The position numbers and the translations under genes were made by a program. A DNA stretch of 64,000 bases from Combretum micranthum (Eukaryota; Streptophyta; Magnoliopsida; Myrtales; Combretaceae), in NCBI GenBank assembly GCA_024138025.1, contig JAMXBD010000394.1:372001-436000 (forward strand), given 5' to 3'. Below the pieces are notes generated by a model that did no database searches, was not told the DNA's origin, and saw nothing but the letters and a program-made list of their open reading frames with translations. Shown piece by piece: positions 45,866 through 56,639 of this stretch (positions are counted from its first letter, which is position 1; each line of letters starts with the position of its first letter).

Positions 45866-48800
45866 TGTCACGCCCAAGGGTACCCTAAACGTGGTAGTCC
45901 ACCACATATAATACTAAAGCTAATGAATGACAACCTTAGTCATGTAGGAGCTTCGATATCACATGCAATGCGTGCTTCCAAGATAGTAGGAGACTCACAG
46001 GGATATTACATTTAAGTAGATAATAAAAGCAAGTAAGAACTTATATAAATAAACATAAGATTTCCATAAAATATCCTTACATCATCTTAGGGGCATTCCC
46101 CCGCTTTAGAAGTCTTTCCAAAATAATAATAACAACTACAACATAAGTCTACTATAAGATTTTCCTAGAAGCCTATGTTCAAAACTTAAATACATAAAGC
46201 TTCTCCCAAAAACTCCTAGTAGCTTATACTCATACCTGGCATACGGGGCTCCTTGGGGCCAACCAAAGATAATCGTACTGTAACAAAAAGCTATAAGGTA
46301 TAAGCAAAACTAGCTTAGTGAGATAATTCCATCTATAAGACATTTCCATAATTCATACAAGTATTTTAATCAAACATATGAGAATGCACCAATCATATGA
46401 ACAAACAAGATACACATAATTAACCGGAAATCAAGGTAGCATGGATTTTATGCCCTCCATGTCAAGGGTTGGGAGGTGACAGGCCCATACGACCATTAAT
46501 ATCTGCAGATTTACCGGCTCCTGCTTGCCCTGTAGACTTTCCGGCTCCTACTAGCCTATGTAGACTTTTCGGCTCCTACTAGCCACCACTACCATTTCCT
46601 CGTTTCCCCACACAAAGAATAATAATGCAACAAATGTGACTCATGTGTATGATATGCATGAATTGATTTTAATATAAATTTTAACCAAAAATGTTTAGTT
46701 CAAGTTAAAGGCGATCAACATAATTTTCATCATATCAATACAAGAATCACAATTTATTTATCAAACCAACTTCCGATATTCTTAACTTGTATTAAATCAT
46801 TCATCATACTAAATCACACAACAATTATCCATTTTATCTTTTTCTTAAGTGCTAGTGCTACTAATTACAAACGTAAAACAAGGAAATGTAACTTAGTAAA
46901 AGAAATAACTCACTCCATGTCGGTAAATCTTAATCGAAGTAATCCTCCGAAAAAGCGATCTCGAGTCCTTCTTCACCTAAACAAGATGAAATACCCAAAA
47001 TGAGTCTTTCATGAAGTTTCTATTCTTGAAGATCTTAAACTTTTCTTAAAATCGCGGTAAAATCGTATAAGAGGAAATTCCAACTTAAAATGGCCATAAC
47101 TTGCTCATTTTAACTCGGAATTTCGCATATAATATACCGTTTTCTATCTACTCGATAAGATATACACATTTCTAAACTTATTTTCATAAAACTAAGTGGT
47201 TTAGGTCCCGAAAAGGCAGCGACCAGATTTACCACGAATTTACCAAAAACTTGAATTCTTCCTCTTATCAAAAGCTCACTTGAAGAGATAGATTTTCCAA
47301 ATATTTTATAAGCTTTTTGAAAGGTATAAACATATATGTATTGACTCATAATAATGTATGAAGTAAATGAAGTTGTCTCAATTTATGAAAAAATAAAGTC
47401 TTGAAAGATTTTGAACTTAAGAATTTTTGAAGTGTTCATTTTACTTTGAAAAGATTTTGAGTTATTTGAAATGAATATTTCTTTCTTCAAATTTAATTGC
47501 TTGTAATTGCTTTGTATTTCTAAAGATTGATTTTTATTCTCTAAGCTTAGATTCCAACTTTTAAAATCAATAACAATTTCATAAAAGAATATCTTTGTTT
47601 CTTGTGATCATTTTAAAAGAATTTCTAGCACTTAATGAAAAGTGAATTTTTTTAACACCTTTTGTTTGTTTAAGAAAAATCATTTCTAGTCATGTTTATG
47701 AGCTTTTAAGAAACTTATCCTCTACATGCATTTCTTAGAAAAGAATTTTTAGTCTAAAAAAACATTTCTTCATTTACTTTGTTGAGACAAAATCATTATG
47801 CTCATACATAAATATGAATAATAAAATTAGGAAAATATAAAAGAACATAATAACTTGAAAGAATAAGCAATTAAAGAAATAAATCAAGTATTAGGACCTT
47901 AGCTTCATCAAGGTACCCCGGGACTAAGAAAAGACTAGTCCCTAAAAGAAAAGAAAATGTTTTGACTTAATGAGGACAAGTCTAAGACTAGAAAGACTAG
48001 TCTTAAAAACAACTTGAAATTAAATAAATTGCAAGGAAGTAAATAAATTGCAAGAAAATGAGCTTATAAGCTCTAAATAATATATATAGTTATATAGATA
48101 TATTAGATAGTTATGAACATAAAAGAGACATGAAGGAATTTAGATTATGAACAAAAACAAAGTATGAACCTATTGTTGCTTTCTTAACCTTCATGGTTTT
48201 AGAAAACACACACTAAGCTCATACTAAGTAGATGAACACAAAGAAAACTTGGAGAAAATTTACCTAAAGAAGCTAAACTAAAGAGAACTTCTTGAGAAGA
48301 AATTCTTGTAGAATTTTGAGAGAGATTTTAGTATAGTAATTTTAGTGTAGAAGAAGTGTGAAAGAAGTGGAAGTATGAGGAGGTATTTATAGGAAAATAT
48401 GGGAGATAATTTATGTTAATTAAATAAAGTAAAAATAAAACAATTTAGATAGAAAAGAGGGAGGGGCCGGCGCTATTCTTGGGGAAATGGGGAAGAAATT
48501 TTTTTTTTTTTTTTGTTATTTTGTTAATTAAAAGTAAGAAATGAAAGATGTGAAGTTGTATTGGAAATAAAAATGTGTAATAAATAAGTGTATAGGTTGC
48601 AAGAGTAGGTTGTAAGAAAAAGTAGAGATAGGTGAATAGTGTAGAATAGTAGAAAATAGTGTAATATAAAGTAGACATGACAATTAAATACCGGTAGTAA
48701 GAAAATACGCGTATAAATGCGATATCTGATTTTTTAGCTACCAAAAAATTACGAAATTGATATTTTTGAAAATCTTATATTTTTACGAGTCTAACGGTAT

Positions 48801-49092
48801 ATTCGGAATATTTTTACTATTCCGAGCCCCGGGACACGTTTTTCAAGAACTGTGTCCGTTGGTGTTCAAAACGAGTTTCGGTTTTATTAAACCGATCTTT
48901 TTAGGCTTCTTTGGATAATTACGAACTATCCTACTCACTTAAAGTTTTCCTTACTCTCTTAGGGTTTCTTAAACGGTGATGTCAGACTTAAGCGGTTATG
49001 GTAAAGTAGGGTTTTGTTGACTCTGGAAATTCGGTTGACTTCTAATTAGGGTTTGAGCTTAAATTTGAATCCAAAAATTTCGAGGGTTTACA
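45866..49092 (-). mobile_element. Solo LTR S3 (3,227 bp) inside the LTR of C
   Basis: From TGTCACGCCC (45866) to GGGTTTACA (49092), i.e. TGTAAACCC...GGGCGTGACA on the minus strand. The flanks are GATAG (45861-45865) and AATAG (49093-49097), four of five identical, consistent with an older 5-bp duplication. TATAAATA at 48384-48391, donor TTTAG|GTAAAT (48263), acceptor TTGTTACAG| (46278), one perfect hairpin CATGGA/TCCATG (46440-46461). Confidence 0.88.
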
Positions 49093-50391
49093 AATAGTTG
49101 GATTGTGTATAGAGAGAAATTTTTTGAGTATTTGGCGAAAGAGAGTTTTGGTAGAGGAAAATTTTGTGGAGAGTGTTTGTGTAGAGAATTTGAGAGAGTT
49201 TTGGTAGTATAATGAGTTGTGTGAAAAAATGAAGGAGAAGGGGGTATTTATAGAATTTTGAAATGAAAATTAGATGAAATTAAATTAATTGAAAAAGAAA
49301 ATAAATGGGGAGTGAAGCGAGAGAGAAGTGGACGGAAATTGTAAGGAAAGAGAGAGAAATTTAATTAAAAATTAATTTTAGAAGAAAAGTATAAGAGAAG
49401 TTTAGTAATATGTGGTGTGGAATTTTTATGGGAAAAGAAAATTATAAGAAGTAGGTATGTTGGTATAAGAATAGGTAGTAGAAAAAAGTAGAGATAGAGG
49501 AATAGTAATGAATAGTAGAAAACTACTATGAATAGTAAACTGGACAATTAAAATATAGGTAGTAATAAAAATAGTGTATAAATGAGATATCTGCAATTTT
49601 AGCCACTAAAAAATTATAAAACTGATATTTTCTGATTCCTTATATTTTTATGAGTCTATTGGTATTAACAAATTATTTTTTCCGTTTGGTGTTCCAAGGC
49701 ACGGTTTCGAAAACTGATCCCATCCGGATCAGAAGGACATTAGAATTTTTGAATCTGATCTTTTTAAACTTCCTTATATTATTACAAACTATTATGAACA
49801 ATTATTTCTATTTTGTTGTTTAGGGTTTAAGAGTGCGGGATTGCCAAATCTTAAACACTAGGGTTTGTTGTAAGTTTTGTTGACTTTGAGGGTTCCGGTT
49901 TGACTTCCGGTTTTGTTGAGTTATTCGTAAGATTATAAAGTTTTAGAGTTTTTCCTGTATTATATTTTTAGTTCGATGTCTATGGTTTATCTTATTTTTT
50001 TACTATTTAATATTTTTCAATTATCGGATTGTTTAACCGAGTCTAGGGTTATAGGTTGACTCCATTTGACTTTTAGTGAAAATTGAAACTTTTGATTCTA
50101 CCGAAAGATTTAAGATCTTAGTATTTTATTATCGAGCGTTATTTGGATATGTCGTCTTGATTTGCATGTTAGGAGTCGGATAGATGATTTGATTGATGTA
50201 CGGATATTGAATCAATCGATAATTGAATTTTCTATTCCGTTTTGAGGGTTCTCTTTCTCTCAAGATTAAGAATTCTCGTGTTTGACCTTATTTAGAATTT
50301 GATTTTAACTTGTGTCGATTTTCAGGGTTTCGGTTTCGATGGTAGACTTCTTAGATTATTTTAAGAATAATGAAAATCTTAGGGGTTTACA
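49093..50391 (-). repeat. 5' LTR of C, promoter-side segment
   Basis: Continues C's LTR to GGGGTTTACA at 50391; joined length about 4.3 kb. TATA-like TATAAATA on the minus strand at 49245-49252. The transcribed part between TATA and donor lacks ATG even across the S3 gap. Confidence 0.85.
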
Positions 50392-51462
50392 ATACTTTGT
50401 CACCAAATGGGAGTTCAAAAAGAAATTTAGAGTTTTCAAATTAATAAAAGGAATCTATTTTCTCAAATCCTTAGGAAATCCTCATTATAATCTTGGAAAT
50501 ATCATTACTTTGAAAGGCTTTTTCTAAAAACCATAACCTTAGAAGTAATAGAGTTGTTTTCTAAAAATAAGGAAGACGATTCTTAGTTATGAAAATGTTT
50601 TCCTTAAAAAAATGATATAAAAAGGAAATATAAGTTTTCAAACTAAGATTTAAAAAGTTCAAAATAATAGTCAAAGAAAATACATAGAAAACTAATAGGG
50701 AAAGTGACACTAATATTAAAAGTTTCGAAAAGGAAAAATAGAGAAATTTATTTCTATTAAAAAGTCATTAAGGAAAATAGTAAGATAAACATGAAATATT
50801 CTTTGAAAACAAAAGAATAAAAATATTCACTTCAAAGGATTTACAATTTCTTATAAACTATGGTTTTCTAAACTTTTAACTAACATTATTTTTACTAAAA
50901 ACAAACACTTGAGCATGTATGAAATATGAGCTATACATCTAAAAAAAGAAATTTCTCAACTATATAAATAACTAAATATTTGTCAAAAAAAATTTTGGAT
51001 GATTTGATGTTTGAAACAAATGCTTTTGGTATGGGAAATTTCTTGGTGAATCTAATCGTCAGTTGATGAAAATAGTTTTAGAATTGGATAGATCTTTTTG
51101 AATGGGTAGAAATCAGTATATTATATGCGCAATTCCGAGTTAAAATGACTAAGTTATAGCCATTTTAAATTGGAATTGGAATTGTCTTCTATATGAACTT
51201 TGATGTTCTTATGACATAGTTTTTTCAAATTTCAATAAAGTTATCAAGAAATACTCATTTCTAGTATTTTTCTCAACTAGGTTATCCCGAGGAAGAATAC
51301 TCGTATCCCGAGGATTATTTTGACTAAGTGGATTGTTTGATCGACTCATCCATTTAGAAGAAGTATCGTCATGGCAGCGTGAGTTTATTTCCTTAAATTG
51401 TGTACTTGATTATGCTTGTAGTATAGATGCATTAGAATTAAGGAAAGACAAAATGCTATGTA
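50392..51462 (+). repeat. LTR E, fragment left of D
   Basis: Plus-oriented LTR sequence related to the middle of S2 and D, including the conserved inverted block near 51138-51166. It is interrupted on the left by C and on the right by D, whose duplication ATGTA is at 51458-51462. Confidence 0.8.
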
Positions 51463-52163
51463 TGTAAACCCCTAAATTTTCGGAATCGGTTTAGTACAAA
51501 ACCCTAACCGGAAGTCAAACGAAACCCTAAAGGTCAACAAAACCCTAGTTTACCGTATCAAAATAAATCCGGCATTGCCGTTTTCTTTGGCCAAAAACGA
51601 AGTTGGGATAATTAGCTCGAATAGTTCGTAATAACCATAGGTTTTATAAAAGTTTCAGTTTCGCGAAATTCGGGTGTCCTTCGAACCCGATCGGACACAG
51701 TTCTCGAAAAACGTGTCCGGAAGCCCCGACTAGTAAAAATATTCCGAATACACTGTTAGACTCGTAAAAATATAAGTTATCCAAAAATATCAATTTCGAT
51801 TTTTCGGTAAGTAAAAATAACAGATATAGCTATTATACGCGTATTTTCTTATACCGGTACTTTAATTGTCATATCTACTTTACATTATACTATTCATTAC
51901 TATTCTATACTATTCTTTTATCTCTACTTTTTCTTACACCTACTCTTACACTCTACATAACCTATAATCTTAACTTTTTACCTTCCCATAACTTTATATC
52001 ACATCTACCTTACATATTACATCATTTTATTTCTTCAAAAAGTCAAAAAAAATAAACAACTTCCCTCCCCCATGCATGGCCGGTGCCCCCCCTCTCTCTA
52101 ATGCCCTCAATTTGTTTTAATTTCCTTTTATTTTAATCACACAAAAGTCACTCCCTATTTTCC

Positions 52164-52171
52164 TATAAATA
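52164..52171 (+). promoter_or_regulatory. TATA box of the D 5' LTR
   Basis: TATAAATA followed by CCCCCC, duplicated at 60628-60635 in the 3' LTR. The C/T-rich leader downstream has no ATG before the donor. Confidence 0.8.
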
Positions 52172-52354
52172 CCCCCCTTCTCTTTCACTTCTTTCACACA
52201 TTCACTACCCACAAATTCTTACAAAACTCCCTCAATTTTTCCTCTCAAAGCTCTCTCAAGTTACTATCTCAAAACTCTCTCAAAATAATTCCACAACAAC
52301 TTCCACCAACAACAAAAACCCATAACCACATAACCATATCAAAATCTTCTTTAG

Positions 52355-54798
52355 GTAACCCCTTTATAATTCTTTCTTCTTCTTCATGTCATGTAACTTT
52401 ACATGACCATAGTGTGAGTTTCCAAAGACTACAAGTTATGGAAACTACATTATTCCAATGTATGGTTCTTGTTCATGCCAATCCAATTATGTTTATGTTG
52501 TTATTAATATATATATATATATATATATATTCTTTAGAGCATATAAGCTCACTTGCAATTTATTTATTTCATGCAAAGCAATTTATTTATTTATTCCATT
52601 GCAATTTATTTATTTATTCCTTGTTGAAATAAGACTAGTCTCTAGTCTTAGACTTGTCCTCATCAAGTCAAAATAAGTTCTTCTTTCTTTCATTTTATTG
52701 TATTTTGGGACTAGTTTACTTCTTAGTCCCGGGAGCCTTGAAAAAGTTAAACTCCAATACTTGATTTATTAATTATGTTATATACTATTTTATTCACTAT
52801 TATTCTCATGTTCATGCACATTTAGATTGTTGTCCAAAATTTTAAATTCCAAAGAAAAAGGAATTTTTGTCACTTAGAAATAAGCTTATGTAAAGAATAA
52901 AATCTATAAGATAACACAAAATAAACTCACTCTTTTTATGTTACAAAAAAGAACCCACTATAATTTTATAAACTACTTTTACTTTAAGAAGCCACTAAAA
53001 TCTTTATTCCACCTTGTTTTTTCAAAAGAAAATATTTTGTTGACAAAAATGGTTCTTTTCATAAAGAAAGAAAATAAGATGGATGACTAAGGAAATTTTT
53101 AAGTAAAGACCCTTGCAAACAAATAAGCAAAGGAAATCTATGATTTGAAAATAAAAATAAAATTATTTCTTTTCAAAATTACAAGAGAAAGTTAATAAGA
53201 TTATAGAAACTAGTTTTTCTACAAAAAGTTCTTAATTATTCCACCTTGTTTCTATAAAGAAAATGAATTTTCATGAATGGATAATTTATGAAAAACATAA
53301 AGAATGAGAAATTTCAAGCAAAGATTTTTGCAAAGGAATTTGTACAAGAAAATAAATTGGAATAATAGTGTAGTTTCTAAAAAGCTCCAAATTATTGTTT
53401 GTATTGAAAACTCAGAAAATTTACTTCCAAAAAGTTATTTAGATATATATATATATATAGGCTAATATAAAACATTTTCGTGAATAAAAGAATCAACATA
53501 ATCATTTCACGGAGCTTACACGAAATTCTTGTAAACCATGTTTTCTTAAAACAACTTCAAAACCGGCATGATTTTCTTAAGTAAATAAATGGACAACAAA
53601 ACACTTGGGCATGAATGAATATGAGCTAAGTAGTCATAAGAAGAGAATTTTTCAACTATATAGATAACTAAGTATTTATCAAACAAATTTTGATTTCTTG
53701 AACCAAAGTCGTTTTTACATGAAAAATCCGTGGTGAATTTTTGTCGCCACTTTTTCGGAGTCTATATGGCTTTGTTTGTGGGAAATAATTTTAGAAATGG
53801 GTAAATCTTTTCGCGTAGATAGAAATCGGTATATTATATGCGCGATTCCGAGTTAAAACGACCAAGTTACGGCCATTTTAAGTTGGAACATTCTTCTATA
53901 CGAACTTTAACGTTCTTTGACATTGTTTTGTCAAAATTCAAGAAAATCTTCAAGAAAAACTCATTATGGGTATTTTCTTTGGTTAGGTGACCCCGAGGAA
54001 GGATTTCTTCATCCCGAGAACTATTACGATTAAGTGGAGTGTGTGAACGACTCATCCGCTTAGAGGAATAGACGACAATGGCATCGTGAGTTTATTTCCA
54101 TTAAATGCTACACTTGTTGTGCTTGTAAATTAGTTGCACTAGAGTTAGGAAAAGATAAACCGATATGCATGTAAAATAATTCCTTGAAAGAATTCTAAGA
54201 ATATCGAAGCCCGAATTGTTCTAAGTGATTGTTTTAGTTTAATATTGATTTGTGTGAAATTCCGATCGCCATAAAGTTGAAAATAATTATGTTATGACTT
54301 TATAAATTAATGAACTCATGCATACCACGAAGTGAGTCACATATGCATGGTTGGGTTATTATCCTTGGGTGAGAAGGATAGTAAGCTCATGTCGAAAGCA
54401 ACACTTGGCGGAAGATCCGAAAGCGATTGCTTGGCGGCTTAATGGAATATGCTTGGCGGTTGATCCGAAAGCAAGGTCAAATCAAGTAGATTCGGAATAC
54501 TTGGCGATGAGTGCTCGCAAGTTTAAAAGTTTTTAATGAATGCTTGGCGATGTGTGCTCGCAAGCTTAAATTTTCTATTATTAAAACTACTTGTTTTGAG
54601 TATCACCAAACCCCGAATGGAGGGCGTAAATCCATTCAACATATAGTTCCCGGAAAGCTATATGATTGTTTGCCCACGTGTTTGATGCATTACATATGTG
54701 TGATTAACCAACTTGTTTGAATCTTGTTACAAGAAGTTATTTATGGAAATAGTTCTCACTAAGCCTATTAGCTTATACCCCATAGCTATCTTTTGCAG
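52355..54798 (+). other. Putative 5'-leader intron of D
   Basis: 2,444 bp, GT-AG. The upstream exon (about 52195-52354) is rich in CTCTCAAA and ATG-free. Many ATGs lie inside the intron, so unspliced RNA would be a poor messenger for gag. Confidence 0.5.
54615..54664 (+). other. Paired hairpins in the D 5' LTR
   Basis: GAATGGA/TCCATTC (54615-54637) and CATATAG/CTATATG (54640-54664), separated by AA; loops GGGCGTAAA and TTCCCGGAAAG. Confidence 0.6.
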
Positions 54799-55174
54799 TT
54801 CCCGTACTTATGGTTAAGGCCACGTGGACCATGCGGGCAGGTAATCCCTTTTGAACATTAGAAATCTGGATAAAGTATAGCTAGTATTAGCATGCAAATA
54901 TTTATATAATAGATTAGTAATTTAGGGAATTGTCCTAAGTTTGTAAAGTCTTTGCCATGAACAAATAATTATTGTGAATCCTCTTTTCTTAATATGTTTT
55001 TATATCTCCTTAAGCTTCATTATTCCATATATGGTCCTCTAAAATTGTGAAAGTAAGCCTTACACTTAATATAAAAGCTTTTGGAAATGACTAAGGTTGT
55101 CATACTTAAGCTTTAATATTGAGTGTGGCGGACTGTCACGTTTAGGGTACCCATTGGGGCGTGACAGTTTAAGT

Positions 55175-55186
55175 TGGTATCAGAGC
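55175..55186 (+). other. Primer-binding site of D (tRNA-iMet)
   Basis: TGGTATCAGAGC, 8 nt after the LTR end at 55166. Confidence 0.95.
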
Positions 55187-55220
55187 ATGGTTTAAGAACC
55201 TAGGAATCATAATTATAGAA

Positions 55221-56080
55221 ATGGACTTAAGAAGAATTGACTTAGATAGAAGCAAGAAAAACCTAGATGAAATAGAATGGGTAGAATAAGTCTCATAATA
55301 TCTTTCTTTTACGTAGATCACCATAGATGAGGCCCGTCTCCAAGCCAAGAATTTCCGAAAAGGACCCTTCGAAACACCAGAAGACTACCGACTGAGACTT
55401 AGAGTCCTATGTGAAGAGTTTGCCCTAGCAGGACAACCTAAGACCGTCCGAGAAATGTTCCAAATATGGAAGAGAGGAATGATACAAACAGAATGGAGGG
55501 AAGTGGTACAGACCATTCACAACTGTCCTATAGGAAAGAAACTGACCGAGTTGGAAATGATATACGCCGTGGAACGTATTGCGGCCATTGCTGAAGATAG
55601 ACCTATGTTGAAGGAAGCCACATTCGTTCTTAGGAAAGACGGGGGACGAACTTCACCAGATTTCCAGACATGGAGGAAAATTGGACCTATGTTCGTTTAC
55701 GCCCACGACAACTTGATGGATCACCTTGAATGGATGAAGGCGGACATCAACGATCTTCCATTGGCATGGAGTGTACCAGGAGTACTACGACCACCAACCC
55801 AAGTACCCACGGAGCCGCCTACCTTTATGGGAATCCAACTAAGAGGAACGAGCCCCTACGCCTGCGGGATGATGGATCAATAATAAGGGAAGAGCCTATG
55901 GAAGAAGATGAAGAGAGTGAAGATTCGGAGGAAGACCCGGAGGAAGAGAATGAAGCAGGACCAGAAGAAGGAAATCAGACCACTGTTGCAGACGAAGAAC
56001 CCCGTAACAGCACTGAGGAAAGGATTATCCGCTACTTAATGGGACGACAGACTCAGGAAAAGAACCAAACTCGGCCATGA
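55221..56080 (+). pseudogene. Upstream ORF of D, unknown function, with acidic tail
   Basis: An ATG at 55221 opens a lysine/arginine-rich segment (LRRIDLDRSKK). A 36-bp piece (55281-55316) with three in-frame stops, starting GT and ending in a pyrimidine run plus AG, interrupts it. The same frame then continues with PFETPEDYRLRLRVLCEEF, MFQIWKRGMIQTEWREV and FQTWRKIGPMF to a stop near 55883. A shift near 55840 moves into a very acidic tail (EEPMEEDEESEDSEEDPEEE) that ends RPTGA-like at 56080. I recognise no family; there are no zinc or protease motifs. It lies between PBS and gag, as in P, B and C. The 36-bp piece is shorter than normal plant introns, so it may simply be a mutation. Confidence 0.5.
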
Positions 56081-56639
56081 ATACAGACAGTGCTCCACCC
56101 AATGAGAACAATAGCATGGAGACGATGGAGCCGTTACTTGGAGAACCATTCATGACATAGTACCAGAGATGACTAGAGATGAGCTAACCGACGTACACGA
56201 AAGATCCAGAGAGGCAGCCGGAAGAGGAGGAAATATTTCAGCCAATTCATGAGGGACTGGAACCCAGGATCGTCCAGCAGCAACCCGGGAGATGCGCCCA
56301 AGAATGAAGAAAGGAGGAAAGGAAAACGAAGCATATCCCTAGAAGTCCAGCTTAGATTTTGTAATCATAGACTAGATCCATCTTAGTCTATCTTTTAATT
56401 CTCGGAACAATGCTTGTTATTTTCATGTAATTTTCTTTTGTGATTTGTCTTATTTCCGATTTCACGTATGAACTTTATTTCTATGATAATGCTCTAAGTT
56501 TGATTTCAGAAATTGTTTTGATTTAAATTTTGTTAGCTTTTATGCATATTTAAATTTCCGTTATATCCACCAATTTCCGGCAAAAATTTAATTAAGTTAT
56601 CAAAACTTTATAAAACCTGACTTAGAAAGTTTAAAACAG
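56081..56639 (+). other. Non-coding spacer between upstream ORF and gag of D
   Basis: Holds broken coding-like sequence to about 56340, then AT-rich sequence ending TTTAAAACAG| at 56639. Confidence 0.5.

Larger units (their letters stand above)
36101..50391 (-). mobile_element. Element C: gag-bearing Tekay-type element, 5' part
   Basis: On the minus strand: 5' LTR (42852-50391, holding S3), PBS, two small ORFs, and gag (split by S2). After gag no protease, RT or integrase is found before the sequence becomes unassigned at about 36100. C is either truncated or a gag-only, non-autonomous element like D. Its right flank (ATACT, 50392-50396) lies in LTR E. Confidence 0.82.
51463..55166 (+). repeat. 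5' LTR of D (3,704 bp)
   Basis: TGTAAACCCC to GGGGCGTGACA. TATAAATA at 52164-52171, donor TTTAG|GTAACC (52354/52355), acceptor CTTTTGCAG| (54798), conserved inverted block 53853-53881 and the CTTGGCGG module at about 54404-54560. Confidence 0.95.

Noticed and set aside
52414..52676. ORFs in the D LTR, with a copy at 60878-61221 and similar in S2 at 38166
   Set aside because: They are recurrent because the LTR is repeated. The translation is dominated by an AT microsatellite and TTATTTATT runs, and the region lies inside the putative intron.
54799..54841. Mini-exon after the leader acceptor of D, with an ATG and a second donor (GGGCAG|GTAATC), as the source of the gag start codon
   Set aside because: Splicing it to the gag acceptor gives the wrong reading frame, and the second donor is not kept in most other LTR families.
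55281..55316. 36-bp GT...AG segment in the upstream ORF of D as a real intron
   Set aside because: It would restore the frame, but 36 bp is well below the usual minimum for plant introns. Kept only as a remark.
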